64,000 nt of DNA from an uncultured Faecalibacterium sp. (GCA_934503275.1 CAKSVD010000011.1:1-64000); one strand, 5' to 3'; shown: positions 1 through 8,299, counted from the first letter of the stretch. Notes: generated by a model not told the origin, from the sequence alone. Numbers and translations: made by a program.

Positions 1-188
1 ACGTCCAGAATGGTGTAGATCAGGGTACCGGGGTGGATGACGCTGTTCAGGCCATAGGCCGCCAGCATGGTTTCGTTGGTGAACGAGCTGCCGATACCCA
101 GCAGCAGGCCCGCTACAGGCAGCAGTGCAATGGGCAGCATAAAGCTGCGTCCCACGCGCTGCAGCACGCCAAAGATTTTGTCTTTCAT
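1..188 (-). CDS. PTS transporter EIIC component, N-terminal part (cut by window edge)
   Basis: Only the first 62 or so codons are in the window. The protein begins MKDKIFGVLQRVGRSFMLPI and continues into a hydrophobic segment typical of the first membrane helix of glucose/maltose/N-acetylglucosamine-type EIIC permeases, which import and phosphorylate a sugar. The gene lies 88 bases downstream of a LicT-type antiterminator on the same strand and has no terminator or RAT of its own in the gap, so it is probably co-transcribed and controlled by the RAT at 1231-1258. The sugar cannot be told from this fragment. A short imperfect hairpin lies in the gap near 231-251. Confidence 0.8.
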   Translation of the reverse strand, partial: MKDKIFGVLQRVGRSFMLPIALLPVAGLLLGIGSSFTNETMLAAYGLNSVIHPGTLIYTILD

Positions 189-276
189 CTTCAGTTCTCC
201 TTTTCTCAAGTTCGTATCCAGCATATATATCCACACAGGAAAGACCTGTGGAGAATCAAAGGTGGAGCAAGAAAGC

Positions 277-1125
277 TTACTTCCCCATCCGAATCCGTTT
301 CAGATGGATCGTAAGGAACACCAGTTCCTCGTCCGAAAGCTCCTTGTGCCAGGTGTTGCGGACATACTCCGCAATGCAGCAGGCGCATTTGTAGTGTTCG
401 CTGCAATTGCGGGCAATCAGGGCGCGGAACACTTCGTCGTGGGTATCGTTTTCCTGTTCCTGTTTTCCTTGAAATACGCGTTGCGCAAAAAAGCGCAAAT
501 GTACTGTAAAGCGGCTGAAATCCAGTGCATCCCGGTCAAAATGGCAGTTGTAAAAGTATTCCACTACCTGCACGCAGCCATCCACAAAGCGGGTGACATC
601 GTTCACCACGCTCATGGTGGTGTTGAGCTCTGCGTTGACGATGTGCAGCGCAATGAAGCCGCCCTCGTCGTCCGAAAGGTCTGCATGGCAGCGCTGGCGG
701 ATGGTGGCAAGGCACTCCATACCAAGGCGATACTCTTCCGGGTAAAATTCCCGAATGGGAGCCATCAGCGGGTTGGAAAAGCGAATCCCCTGCTCGCTGC
801 GCTGGATGGCAAAGCTGATGTGGTCGGCCAGCGTGATGAGCAGGCTTTCGTTCAGCGGGTAGTTCACCCGGCTGCGGATCATTGCCACCAGCTCATCGGT
901 GAGCAGCAGATGCTCATACGGGATCTGTTCCAGAAGTTCCACCAACTTCTGCTGCACGGCAGGGCTGGTCATGCGGTAGCTGCGCTCCACGGTTTCAGCC
1001 TCGATTTTATAGCCCGGCTTAACGCCAAAGCCCAGACCGCGCCCGGTGACGATCAACTCACAGCCCGTGGGGTCCACCACGCGCAGAATGTTGTTGTTGA
1101 TCGGTTTTTTGACGGTATATTGCAT
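277..1125 (-). CDS. licT: BglG/LicT-family transcription antiterminator
   Basis: A 282-residue protein with an N-terminal CAT RNA-binding domain (about residues 1-58) followed by two PRD domains. All four histidines expected to be phosphorylated by PTS proteins are visible: H102 and H161 in PRD1, H209 and H274 in PRD2, very close to the LicT numbering. Such proteins bind a RAT hairpin in nascent RNA, stop the overlapping terminator from forming, and let transcription continue into PTS genes when sugar is present. A matching RAT lies in its own leader and a PTS permease follows, so autoregulation is expected. The start follows a GAGGAG ribosome site. The gene symbol reflects family, not proven sugar specificity. 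Confidence 0.9.
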   Translation of the reverse strand: MQYTVKKPINNNILRVVDPTGCELIVTGRGLGFGVKPGYKIEAETVERSYRMTSPAVQQKLVELLEQIPYEHLLLTDELVAMIRSRVNYPLNESLLITLADHISFAIQRSEQGIRFSNPLMAPIREFYPEEYRLGMECLATIRQRCHADLSDDEGGFIALHIVNAELNTTMSVVNDVTRFVDGCVQVVEYFYNCHFDRDALDFSRFTVHLRFFAQRVFQGKQEQENDTHDEVFRALIARNCSEHYKCACCIAEYVRNTWHKELSDEELVFLTIHLKRIRMGK

Positions 1126-1156
1126 TGTTTCTCCTCCTCAGGTTGAAAAAGGCAAT

Positions 1157-1235
1157 AAAAAAAGACCATCCTTGACACAGCAAACATACCGAAGGCTGAA
1201 ACACGCTTTCGGCTTGTGCTATGCAGAGTTGGTCT
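1157..1235 (-). terminator. Conditional terminator in licT leader
   Basis: On the minus strand, an AGACCA segment at the end of the RAT can pair with TGGTCT just before a run of seven T residues (1157-1163). The two structures share bases, the standard mutually exclusive arrangement for BglG-family control. The long loop holds a smaller stem. Confidence 0.7.
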
Positions 1236-1258
1236 AGCCCGCCAAACGGTAACAATCC
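1231..1258 (-). promoter_or_regulatory. Ribonucleic antiterminator (RAT) hairpin
   Basis: The 28-nt element reads GGATTGTTACCG on its 5' side and ends GGCTAGACC on the minus strand. This matches the LicT/SacY RAT pattern (GGATTGTTACTG...GCAGGCAAAACC) at nearly all conserved positions and overlaps the terminator stem downstream. It is better matched to LicT than to GlcT-type targets. Confidence 0.8.
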
Positions 1259-1275
1259 AACGACGCTGCTCACGT

Positions 1276-1574
1276 ACAATTTTCTTTTTTGTAAGGCACG
1301 AACAAATTAAACACTTGAATGGAAATTTATTCTATGCTTAATTACAATACCATATTCTTTGTGGAGTGTCAAGATGGAAACGGGTTTCTTTTTCACTTTA
1401 TCAATTTTGCCCAAACTCAGGTGATTTTCTACAGCAAATTGACAAGTAAGAATATTCCTTTTTTGCTTTCTATGTGCAGTTGTTTTCAATCGAGATCATT
1501 GCGGAGAAAGCTGTGCTCCATCTCGTAACTCATCACCTTTACAAAAGACGGTCAAGAATTGCTGCCCTATATAC
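1276..1574. other. AT-rich stretch, no gene seen
   Basis: Markedly more AT-rich than its surroundings. Only short open frames without convincing ribosome sites are present. It should hold the licT promoter near its left end, but I could not pick a clear -35/-10 pair. It may be leftover mobile DNA, because a relaxase scrap adjoins it. Confidence 0.4.
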
Positions 1575-1621
1575 AAAAAAGCCGCCGAGGATGCCTCCCA
1601 ACTGGGAAAGCTCCTCGGCGG
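1575..1621 (-). terminator. Terminator after relaxase remnant
   Basis: A perfect 10-bp stem (CCGCCGAGGA with TCCTCGGCGG) is followed on the minus strand by six T residues. It sits directly behind the stop codon of the relaxase scrap. Confidence 0.75.
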
Positions 1622-1628
1622 TATTCAT

Positions 1629-1780
1629 TTATCGGGTATGCTGCGGTCGGAGATTGCTCTTGTCCTCCGCAAAAAACAACTCCACATTTTTCTGTGCTTT
1701 CATCAATTGTTGCATCTCATTCCGTATTTTGCGGTAGGCATCATATTGATGCCGTTTGATTCTTACGCCTGTTCGTATAA
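1629..1780 (-). pseudogene. Relaxase C-terminal remnant
   Basis: The minus strand encodes YDAYRKIRNEMQQLMKAQKN followed by VELFFAEDKS and a TAA stop at 1629-1631. This aligns residue for residue with the end of the relaxase relic at 5884-6438 (YPDYRKARDEMQELVRAQKN, VERFLAEEKD). No catalytic part and no credible start remain, so it is a decayed piece of a MobA/VirD2-type relaxase of the same family. Confidence 0.7.
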
Positions 1781-1810
1781 AAATAGGAGCTGTCACATTG
1801 CAACAGCTCC
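1778..1810 (-). terminator. Terminator of the pcp operon
   Basis: GGAGCTGT pairs with ACAGCTCC around a 9-nt loop, followed on the minus strand by TATTTTTAT. It lies 15 bases past the pcp stop codon. Confidence 0.8.
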
Positions 1811-1824
1811 TTCTTTGTTTAAAC

Positions 1825-2469
1825 TCAGTGGGTGGTGCCCATGTTCACAGCGATGTCGCTGTCACTTTCCACAATGGCTTCCACAGCCTTTTCCAGACCG
1901 CGTGCGATCTGGTGCAGATCCATGCTGGGGGTGCCCAGCGGCTTATTCACGACCTGCTCCATGGCGTAAGGCACATGGATGAAGCCGCCACGCACGCCGG
2001 GGAACTTCTTGTCGATGAGGTACAGCAGGGTGTACATCAGGTAGTTGCACACATAGGAGCCTGCAGTGTAGGACAGGGCAGCCGGAATGCCGGCATCCTT
2101 CATCTTCTGCACCATGGCCTTCACAGGCAAGGAAGTGAAGTATGCGGTCTCGCCGTCCTCGCGGATGGTCACATCCACGGGCTGGTAACCGGCGTTATCC
2201 GGGATGCGGCCATCCATGATATTGATGCCCACCTTCTCCGGGGTGATGGCGGAACGGCCACCTGCCTGACCGATGCAGATGACCACATCGGGCTTCGAGG
2301 CGTTCATGGCAGCTTCCAGCACTTCACCGGCGCGGCCAAACTCGGTAGGAACTTCCTGCTTGATGATCTGGGCACCGGCAATGGTGTCGGGCAGCAGCTT
2401 CACAGCTTCAAAAGCAGGGTTGACGGACTCGCCGCCAAAGGGATCAAAACCAGTAATCAGGATTTTCAT
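1825..2469 (-). CDS. pcp: Pyroglutamyl peptidase (pyrrolidone-carboxylate peptidase)
   Basis: A 214-residue cytosolic cysteine peptidase of family C15 that removes N-terminal pyroglutamate from peptides. The start [20 protein letters not shown] is the family signature. The catalytic triad is visible as E78 (ITPEK), C141 (GSYVCNY) and H165 (FIHVPY), matching the usual E81/C144/H168 spacing. It is the last gene of a leftward operon with DUF969, DUF979 and an M29-like aminopeptidase. DUF969/DUF979 membrane proteins are commonly found beside pcp, which suggests coupling of transport with pyroglutamyl peptide use. Length is normal. Confidence 0.95.
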   Translation of the reverse strand: MKILITGFDPFGGESVNPAFEAVKLLPDTIAGAQIIKQEVPTEFGRAGEVLEAAMNASKPDVVICIGQAGGRSAITPEKVGINIMDGRIPDNAGYQPVDVTIREDGETAYFTSLPVKAMVQKMKDAGIPAALSYTAGSYVCNYLMYTLLYLIDKKFPGVRGGFIHVPYAMEQVVNKPLGTPSMDLHQIARGLEKAVEAIVESDSDIAVNMGTTH

Positions 2470-2487
2470 AATGAATTACCTTCTTTC

Positions 2488-3483
2488 TCAGATATAAATG
2501 GATGGCTCCAGAACGGTCAGTTGTCCGTGATCCATGATCATGCGGTTGTCCACATAGATGTTGGGGTCATGGGTGACCAGATCGAAGTGTCCGGTAGCAT
2601 CCTGCACACCGCCAAGGGCGATGTTGCGTCCAAAACCAATGTGGAAGGTGCCGTAGGTGGATTCGTCCTCAATATAGCAGTTGCCGTCGCAGTGGGAGTG
2701 GGTGTTCAGCCCGATGCCGAACTCTGCAGCCACCACCATATCTTCAGGGTCCTTGAAACGTTGCAGAAACTGTTTGAGCCGTCTGCCGCTCTCGTTATCC
2801 TCAATGTCCACGATCTTGCCGTGCTGCAGCTCCACCCGCACCGGGCTGGATACCACGCCGATGTAGCCCATGGAACCATCCAGGATCAGGGTGCCGCTGG
2901 TCTCGGTCTCCACCGGGGCCACATACACCTCCACGCTGGAGGATGCCAGACCGTTGCCATCGCGGCAGCAGCCGTTGAAGAAACCGGGAGTGCGCCCTTC
3001 AATGGTAAAATCCAGATTCGTGCCAAGGTCGGTTGTCACATGGATCTTACTGGCATTCTGGTAGCAGTTCATAATGATGCTGGCCATAATGCGGCTTTTG
3101 GGCAGGCTCATGTTCAAAAAGTCGTAACTCAGCAGCGACTGGCCGTTGTTTGTGCTCAGCGGCAGCGAGAGAAACCTGTGCCGCCGCTGCACCACCCGCT
3201 TGACCGCCCGCGTAGTGATCAGCGAATATTCCGTTGCACCGATCACGGCATCGTAGGGGTCAAAAGCGTCCTCGTGGTCATCAAAGTACTGGCCCACCTG
3301 TTCATGCAGGTCGTCCAGCAACAAAACCTCAGCGGTGGCCCCCACCGCTTTGGCAGTTGTCTGCATGGCCTGCACTTCTGCGGCATAATTCAGGCTGGAT
3401 ACGATTAAAAGACGTTCTCTTGTACGGAGCCGGACCCAGTCTTTGACAATAATGTTGGCACCGTGCTGCATTGCTTGTTCCAT
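2488..3483 (-). CDS. M29-like aminopeptidase family metallopeptidase
   Basis: A 331-residue protein resembling family M29 (aminopeptidase T/leucyl aminopeptidase-like) and related proteins. The C-terminal third holds the recognisable block: AEFGIGLNTHSHCDG, then IEDESTYGTFHIGFGRN, a GG pair and HFDLV, with the acidic and histidine residues that bind metal in this family. It is shorter than thermophilic aminopeptidase T (about 410), so the exact substrate is uncertain. It sits 18 bases upstream of pcp in the same operon, which fits removal of residues from peptides after or before pyroglutamate cleavage. The ribosome site is weak. Confidence 0.75.
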   Translation of the reverse strand: MEQAMQHGANIIVKDWVRLRTRERLLIVSSLNYAAEVQAMQTTAKAVGATAEVLLLDDLHEQVGQYFDDHEDAFDPYDAVIGATEYSLITTRAVKRVVQRRHRFLSLPLSTNNGQSLLSYDFLNMSLPKSRIMASIIMNCYQNASKIHVTTDLGTNLDFTIEGRTPGFFNGCCRDGNGLASSSVEVYVAPVETETSGTLILDGSMGYIGVVSSPVRVELQHGKIVDIEDNESGRRLKQFLQRFKDPEDMVVAAEFGIGLNTHSHCDGNCYIEDESTYGTFHIGFGRNIALGGVQDATGHFDLVTHDPNIYVDNRMIMDHGQLTVLEPSIYI

Positions 3484-3534
3484 TCAATCACTCGATCTAA
3501 TTTTAAAAACTACAGGTTACAGCGGGACAGACGA

Positions 3535-4488
3535 TCACTTCAGCATGATCATCACAACGATCTGGACGACCAGCATGATGATCGCAACAGGCACCTGATT
3601 TTTGATAACGCCCATGGGCTTCTTCATGTCCAGCAGAGCGACAGGCACGGTGTTAAAGTTTGCAGCCATTGGGGTGCACAGGGTGCCGCAGAAGCCGCAG
3701 GTCAGGGCCAGCATACCAATAACGGTGGGGTTTGCACCGTGTGCCAGAACGAACGGATAGCCAATGCCCACGGTCATAACAGTGATGGCAGCGTAGGCGT
3801 TGCCCATGATCATAGTGAACAGCATCATGCCAATGGCGTACACCACAATACCGGCGTTCACATTGCCCTCCGGGACGATGTGGCTGACGATGTCAGAAAT
3901 CACGTCGCCGACACCAGCCTTGGTGAAGATGGTGCCCAGACACGCCAGCAGCATGGGCAGCATGGACAAGGGACCGACGGTGGACAGCATACGTTCGGAA
4001 TCGTTCAGGAAGGTGGAGGGCTTGTTCTCCTTGTTCATGATCATCAGCAGGATGATGGATACCAGCACGCCGATGGCAACGCCGTTCAGAGCAGACAGGC
4101 CGATGCCCAGACCGGTGATGGCGCAGATAACAGCCATCACGCCGATGCTCAGGGTAGGAGCAAAGATCTTCATGCCGATCTTCTCATAGGCAGCCTCGGT
4201 CTCAGCCTTGGTAGCAGCAGAGACGGCACCCTTCTTCACCTTCTTGAAGATGGCGGGCAGGCACATGACAACGACCAGAATACCGCTTACCAGAGCGGGC
4301 AGCCAGCGGCCCAGTGCGATCACAACGCCCAGAGCAGCCCAGAAAATAAAGGTGCCCACAGGCTCGGAGTTCTCTTTGTCCTTCAGGTTCTTCACGCCAC
4401 AGTTGATGCACAGCAGGCCGATAATGATGTAGATGACTTCCATTACCTTATTGGCGAGGGTGACATCAGCACTTGTAAAAAAGCTCAT
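3535..4488 (-). CDS. DUF979 family membrane protein
   Basis: A 317-residue integral membrane protein with about nine hydrophobic segments and a conserved stretch around MGNAYAAITVMTVGIGYPFV and CGFCGTLCTPMAANFN. It matches the DUF979 family, which nearly always follows DUF969 and lies next to pcp. The pair is thought to be a permease, but the substrate is not established. It starts 14 bases after DUF969 with a GGGAGG ribosome site, so the two are translated together. Confidence 0.85.
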   Translation of the reverse strand: MSFFTSADVTLANKVMEVIYIIIGLLCINCGVKNLKDKENSEPVGTFIFWAALGVVIALGRWLPALVSGILVVVMCLPAIFKKVKKGAVSAATKAETEAAYEKIGMKIFAPTLSIGVMAVICAITGLGIGLSALNGVAIGVLVSIILLMIMNKENKPSTFLNDSERMLSTVGPLSMLPMLLACLGTIFTKAGVGDVISDIVSHIVPEGNVNAGIVVYAIGMMLFTMIMGNAYAAITVMTVGIGYPFVLAHGANPTVIGMLALTCGFCGTLCTPMAANFNTVPVALLDMKKPMGVIKNQVPVAIIMLVVQIVVMIMLK

Positions 4489-4502
4489 TCTTCTGTCCTC
4501 CC

Positions 4503-5174
4503 TTATTTATAGTACTTCTGAACCATCTTGCGGTCCTTGATGATGTAGAACACGATCGCAACGGTGGTAGCAATGATGCACACCGGCACTTCAATGGCAG
4601 CCAGCGGGGCCAGCTCCACTTCAATGCCCAAGCCGGCCAGGGTGCTCTGCACCAGCAGTGCGCCGGAGCCGCCCACAAACAGTACCTGACCAAAGAACCA
4701 GGTCACGTTCTCCATGCCGGAAGCCATGCCCTTCAGCTCCTCAACATGATCCTCGTTCGGTTCATAGCCCCGCGCCACAATGGCACCTTCCGCCATAGGC
4801 ATGATCACCGGGCGGACAAAGCCGGCCACGCCGCCAAAGCCCACATTGAAGGCGGCAAAGATCGCACGCATAACACCGTAAATACCAATGACCAGACCGG
4901 AGGTCGCGCCCTTGAACTTGCCGATCAGAGCCGCAGCTGCCTCACGCAGGCCGTTGCGCTCCAGAGTGCCAGTGACCAGCATGATAATAATAAAAATTGC
5001 CATGCTGCGGTTGGCCACAAAGGTGCTACCAAGGGTCTCCAGCAGGGTGACAGGACCCAGACCGCCCACGATCGCAGTCACAACGGCTGCAGCCAGAATG
5101 ACGAGAATGGAGTCCAGCTTCAGCGCAAAGCCGACGATGACGATGACAATGCCAAGTAATTTGAGTAGTTCCAT
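4503..5174 (-). CDS. DUF969 family membrane protein
   Basis: A 223-residue membrane protein with about six hydrophobic segments, including a glycine-rich motif FNVGFGGVAGFVRPVIMPMA. It matches DUF969, the constant partner of DUF979. Family knowledge gives only co-occurrence with pyroglutamyl peptidase; transport of a pyroglutamyl compound or peptide is inference. A GGAAGG ribosome site precedes the ATG. Confidence 0.85.
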   Translation of the reverse strand: MELLKLLGIVIVIVGFALKLDSILVILAAAVVTAIVGGLGPVTLLETLGSTFVANRSMAIFIIIMLVTGTLERNGLREAAAALIGKFKGATSGLVIGIYGVMRAIFAAFNVGFGGVAGFVRPVIMPMAEGAIVARGYEPNEDHVEELKGMASGMENVTWFFGQVLFVGGSGALLVQSTLAGLGIEVELAPLAAIEVPVCIIATTVAIVFYIIKDRKMVQKYYK

Positions 5175-5242
5175 AATTTCCTTCCTTTACAGAATTATAT
5201 TTTCCCGGCGAAGAACGCCGAAAATACATGGATGTGTCTGAT

Positions 5243-5656
5243 TTATGCGTTGACGAATGCCGCCAGCAGCACCGAGAAGCCCAGCGCCGTGAGCCACAGC
5301 GGCACAAGACGGCGGCGCAGATGGGCGGAAATATCGCATTTTTCCAGCACGCCGGAAGCCTTCATGGGCACTACGGTAGTGGTTTCAGGTACAGCGACCT
5401 CGCTGCCGTAGGGGTTTGTAGAGGTGAATTCACCCTTGCCAGTTTCGCCCGGACAAGTATACACGCCAAAATAGGAGGTAAGGATGCCGCCCTTTCCGGC
5501 TGCTGCCTTGCTCACGCGCACGCGCTCCACGGTGAATGCTTCCGCTTTGCGTTCTTCCACCAGCAGGTTTACCCGCATCATGTTCACAAGGTTCAGCACC
5601 GACGAAACGGCAATGAGCACATCAAAAATTAAAACTAGAATGAGCAGTGGATGCAT
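5243..5656 (-). CDS. Unknown membrane protein, first gene of the pcp operon
   Basis: I do not recognise this 137-residue protein. The chosen start (MHPLLILVLIFDVLIAVSSV) has GGAGG nine bases upstream; a longer frame lacks a ribosome site. It has an N-terminal membrane helix (about residues 2-22), a middle section rich in Val, Thr and Gly with a YFGVYTCPGETGKGEF segment that looks like a small beta-sheet domain, and a C-terminal helix (LWLTALGFSVLLAAFVNA). It lies 68 bases upstream of DUF969 behind a clear promoter, so it is probably expressed with the peptidase operon. Confidence 0.6.
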   Translation of the reverse strand: MHPLLILVLIFDVLIAVSSVLNLVNMMRVNLLVEERKAEAFTVERVRVSKAAAGKGGILTSYFGVYTCPGETGKGEFTSTNPYGSEVAVPETTTVVPMKASGVLEKCDISAHLRRRLVPLWLTALGFSVLLAAFVNA

Positions 5657-5733
5657 AAGCGCTGCCTCCAAATCAGAACGAATGCAGCGCCACTCCACTT
5701 CGGATACAACTCTGCATCTTTATAGATTGTATT

Positions 5734-5763
5734 ATTATATCATAACTGTGACGGAAAAGTAAA
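5734..5763 (-). promoter_or_regulatory. Promoter of the pcp operon
   Basis: On the minus strand, TTTACT and TATAAT are separated by 18 bases, about 80 bases upstream of the first gene's start. Confidence 0.6.
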
Positions 5764-5883
5764 CAAAAACGCTTATATTGTGGGGAAGTTGTATACAGAT
5801 TGAACAGGGGCTGTTGCACAAGCTACAACAAAAAGACCCGAGTTATTTGGCCAAAAGGTAACAGTCTTCTCGACGCTATCCGT

Positions 5884-6438
5884 TTATCGGATCTGCGTTT
5901 TCTCGGTGGTGTCCTTTTCCTCCGCAAGAAATCGCTCCACATTTTTCTGTGCCCGGACCAGTTCCTGCATCTCGTCCCGTGCTTTGCGGTAGTCCGGGTA
6001 GGCTGCTTTCTTCTTGGTCAGCAGCTCTGCGAACTCCGCATCCAACGCTGTGGAGTTGAAGATCACATGGTTGTGAATATGCTCCCGGTCGGTGTGCGTA
6101 GCAACCAGAAAAGCATACTTGCCTTTTGTAAAGCGCATCGCCAACTCATAACCTACTTTGTTGGCTTCTTCAGCGGTGATTTCTCCGGGTTTGAAGGACT
6201 GCCGTATCTGATAAGCGATCACATCACTTTTCTGCCTGCGTCCGTTCACAAGGTCGTACTGCCGCTTGGTGAGCATAAATTCTTCATCTGCCGTCAGGGC
6301 GCTACAAGCATAGCTGCTGACAAACTGCCCCTGCTCAGTCTTGTCCGGGTTTTCGATATAGTCCGTGCGATTTTTCAGGCAGGCCGCAACGGTCATGCCC
6401 TTGTTTTTGTGCAGCGCAATCAGCCGTGTTGCTGCCAC
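5884..6438 (-). pseudogene. MobA/VirD2-type relaxase with internal deletion
   Basis: A 184-residue frame starting at GTG (VAATRLIALHKNKGMTVAAC), preceded by GGGGG. The N-terminal relaxase domain is present, including the metal-binding histidine motif THTDREHIHNHVIFN that cuts oriT DNA. Directly after STALD the sequence jumps to a C-terminal region (AEFAELLTKKKAAYPDYRKA), so several hundred residues found in intact relatives are missing although the frame is kept. The upstream genes are also truncated. It could bind or nick DNA in principle but is most likely a relic. Confidence 0.75.
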
Positions 6439-6456
6439 CTCAAACCACCCCCATAA

Positions 6457-6479
6457 AGAAAAAGCCGCCCGAAGGCGGC
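6457..6479 (-). terminator. Terminator before relaxase relic
   Basis: GCCGCC-TTCG-GGCGGC followed by TTTTTC on the minus strand, just past the stop of the 6490-6765 gene. Confidence 0.75.
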
Positions 6480-6489
6480 ACATCATCCA

Positions 6490-6765
6490 TCAGGATTGAC
6501 GGAACAACTTTTCAAAATCAGCGGCACCGGCCAGATACATCGCCTGATATCGTACGCTTTCCAGCTCATTGCAGAGCTCATCCAGCTGAAGATACTGCTT
6601 CCATACTGCTTCGCCCACCATTTTCCGGTGTGCGTCTTCCGCTGCCAGTTTTTTCTGCAGGAGTTCGTGATACCGTGCATTGCTTCCCAATTCATCCCGA
6701 AAAAGCGTTGCCTCACGGTCATTGAAATAATCCAGCATTTTATCTTTATCCATCGTTTTCTCCAT
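6490..6765 (-). CDS. Small accessory protein of a mobilisable element, unknown function
   Basis: A 91-residue hydrophilic, helical protein (MEKTMDKDKMLDYFNDREAT...). Its start codon shares one base with the stop of the upstream membrane protein gene (TAATG), so translation is coupled. I recognise no domain. Small helical proteins of this kind lie between mobC and the relaxase in Tn1549-like elements. It is intact but sits among truncated mobilisation genes. Confidence 0.5.
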   Translation of the reverse strand: MEKTMDKDKMLDYFNDREATLFRDELGSNARYHELLQKKLAAEDAHRKMVGEAVWKQYLQLDELCNELESVRYQAMYLAGAADFEKLFRQS

Positions 6766-7040
6766 TACAGTTCCGCAAGCCATTCGCTGAATCGCTCGAC
6801 GGCTTCCACAAGCGCCGTTCCTGCCACGATGAGCAAAAAGCATCCGAACTCTGCCACAAAAAGGATCAGGAACTGTGTCCATTCCCTACAATAAAGAGTA
6901 TAAAGTCCGCAGCCAAAAATATACAGCATCGGCAGCGCAAGCACAAATGCCGACAGATTCAATGTCAATTTCAGCATCAGCGCAAGGAAAGCCGTAAGCA
7001 GCGAAAACGGAAGAATGACCATCTTAAAAATGAACCTCAT
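6765..7040 (-). CDS. Small membrane protein of mobile element (CD1845-like)
   Basis: A 91-residue protein beginning MRFIFKMVILPFSLLTAFLA, with two or three membrane segments and an amphipathic tail ending ERFSEWLAEL. It resembles small membrane proteins (CD1845-like) encoded beside mobC and the relaxase in clostridial conjugative transposons; this match is from memory. AGGCAGG precedes the chosen ATG; a longer frame to 7103 has no ribosome site. Confidence 0.55.
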   Translation of the reverse strand: MRFIFKMVILPFSLLTAFLALMLKLTLNLSAFVLALPMLYIFGCGLYTLYCREWTQFLILFVAEFGCFLLIVAGTALVEAVERFSEWLAEL

Positions 7041-7141
7041 ATCGAGCACCTGCCTTTCGCCCTTATTATAAAGGTATCTCCGCATCCATTGCAAGGATGT
7101 CAATCGATATGTAATCCGCAGCTCCTCTCTGCGGAAAAAAG

Positions 7142-7357
7142 TTAAAGTTCAGACAGTTTGGAAAGAATCTGTTTTCCGATGCCAATCAGCTCGTCCAGCC
7201 GATGCCGCAAATCTTCAATGTCTGCAGCATAAAGCTGATTGCTTTCATTCACACGTTTTGCCACCTGATTCAGATTGTTGCTGCAATTCTGAAGCAGGTA
7301 CGACATCCGGCGCAGCTGCAGCAGGTCAAGGTTCAGACAATAACCATCCAATGCCAT
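7142..7357 (-). pseudogene. MobC relaxosome protein, N-terminally truncated
   Basis: The 71-residue frame matches the last two thirds of the intact MobC at 63247-63576: LDGYCLNLD with IDGYIIYTD, NNLNQVAKRVN with RNINQIAKRIN, and YAADIEDLRHRLDELIGIGK with YQADMDEIRERLDEIWQLQR. The N-terminal DNA-binding ribbon is missing, replaced upstream by the RepA remnant. It is probably non-functional. Confidence 0.75.
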
Positions 7358-7970
7358 TTTGCGGATTCAGCTTCATGAATCGGCTGCGCACGACCTCCGC
7401 AGGCTTGTCATCCCCTGCCACCCGCAGCAGCTTGCGTTTGGTGGAACAGGTATCCACAAGCAAATCCACGATCTGATAGATAGTGTCCTCCTCATCCGGG
7501 CAGGCCCGGAGCAGCAAGTCCACCTCCGACGACTGCATAAAATACGCTTCCAGCCGTGTGCGCTCATCCGGTTCGTCCTCCGCGTCGGAAGAGAAAGGAT
7601 CAGGTTCACTCCCCTCGGTTTTATTCCACTCAGTCTTATTTCCTCGTGATTTTGCCGTTTCCTGCTGCGCTGAATCCGCGGCACCGGAACCGTTCTTTTC
7701 ACGATTCCGGAAACGCGGGTCTGCAAAGTTTTTGACGTAAATCAGATTGGGTTTTCCCAGCCCGCGCCGTTTGCGCTCAATCAGACCAAACTTTTCCAAT
7801 TCCCGGAACAGTTTGGTTGCCTTGTTGTCTGCGCAGCCCAGTGCATCCATCACTTCCTGCACAGGAAAAATGATATACACCCTTCCCTGCTCATCCAGCC
7901 ATCCGTTTTTCACCGACAGCCCCATGCGGTCCAACAGGATGCCGTACAGCGTTTTGGCATCGGTGGACAA
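7326..7970 (-). pseudogene. RepA_N replication initiator, truncated at both ends
   Basis: The frame shows a RepA_N-type winged-helix region (STDAKTLYGILLDRMGLSVK, CADNKATKLFRELEKFGLIE, GKPNLIYVKNF), an acidic linker, then the start of the C-terminal domain ending near RSRFMKLN. The first 30 or so residues usually present are missing; upstream DNA has stops and only a TTG could serve as start. After RSRFMKLN the frame runs out of phase into mobC sequence. A deletion has therefore joined repA to mobC near 7365. Confidence 0.7.
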
Positions 7971-8121
7971 GTCAACTAGAGTGGGAAATCATTGCTCACT
8001 TTGCATCCATTGAAAAACGTACATATTTAAAAGCATGTTGTGCTACCAAAAGTAACGGGAAAGGATGAGATATTTTTCAGTTTTGCTTGGCATTTTGTCT
8101 TTTTTTCAGATTTCAGCGTAT

Positions 8122-8155
8122 AAAAAAAGCGGACAACCGTTTTGGGGTTGTCCGC
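8122..8155 (-). terminator. Intrinsic terminator
   Basis: GCGGACAACC pairs with GGTTGTCCGC around a 7-nt loop, then seven T residues on the minus strand. No intact gene lies directly upstream of it, only the leaderless open region at 8165-8240. Confidence 0.7.
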
Positions 8156-8244
8156 AGAAGGATGTATTGTTTTCGTCACTCGATAAATGGGAACTTGTCG
8201 GGGCGAGGCCCCTCCATCTTGCTGCGCAAGACCGTTCTGTCGCT

Positions 8245-8265
8245 TAAAAGCCCCACTGGGGCTTT
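8245..8265 (-). terminator. Terminator of the cytidine-deaminase-like gene
   Basis: AAAGCCCC pairs with GGGGCTTT around CA or TG, with T residues on both sides; it lies 35 bases after the 8300-8749 gene. Confidence 0.65.
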
Positions 8266-8299
8266 CATTGTTCCGCTTCGCTCCACAAACGCGAAGTTG

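Larger units (their letters stand above)
7971..8299. other. Intergenic region with two leftward terminators, no gene
   Basis: No credible coding sequence. It holds the hairpins at 8122-8155 and 8245-8265. The stretch 8165-8240 has open minus-strand frames without a start and may be the tail of a lost mobile-element gene, but I cannot name it. Confidence 0.4.

Noticed and set aside
1756..3408. A 550-codon plus-strand frame opposite pcp and the aminopeptidase
   Set aside because: It crosses two real genes and their gap on the other strand, with no ribosome site or recognisable product.
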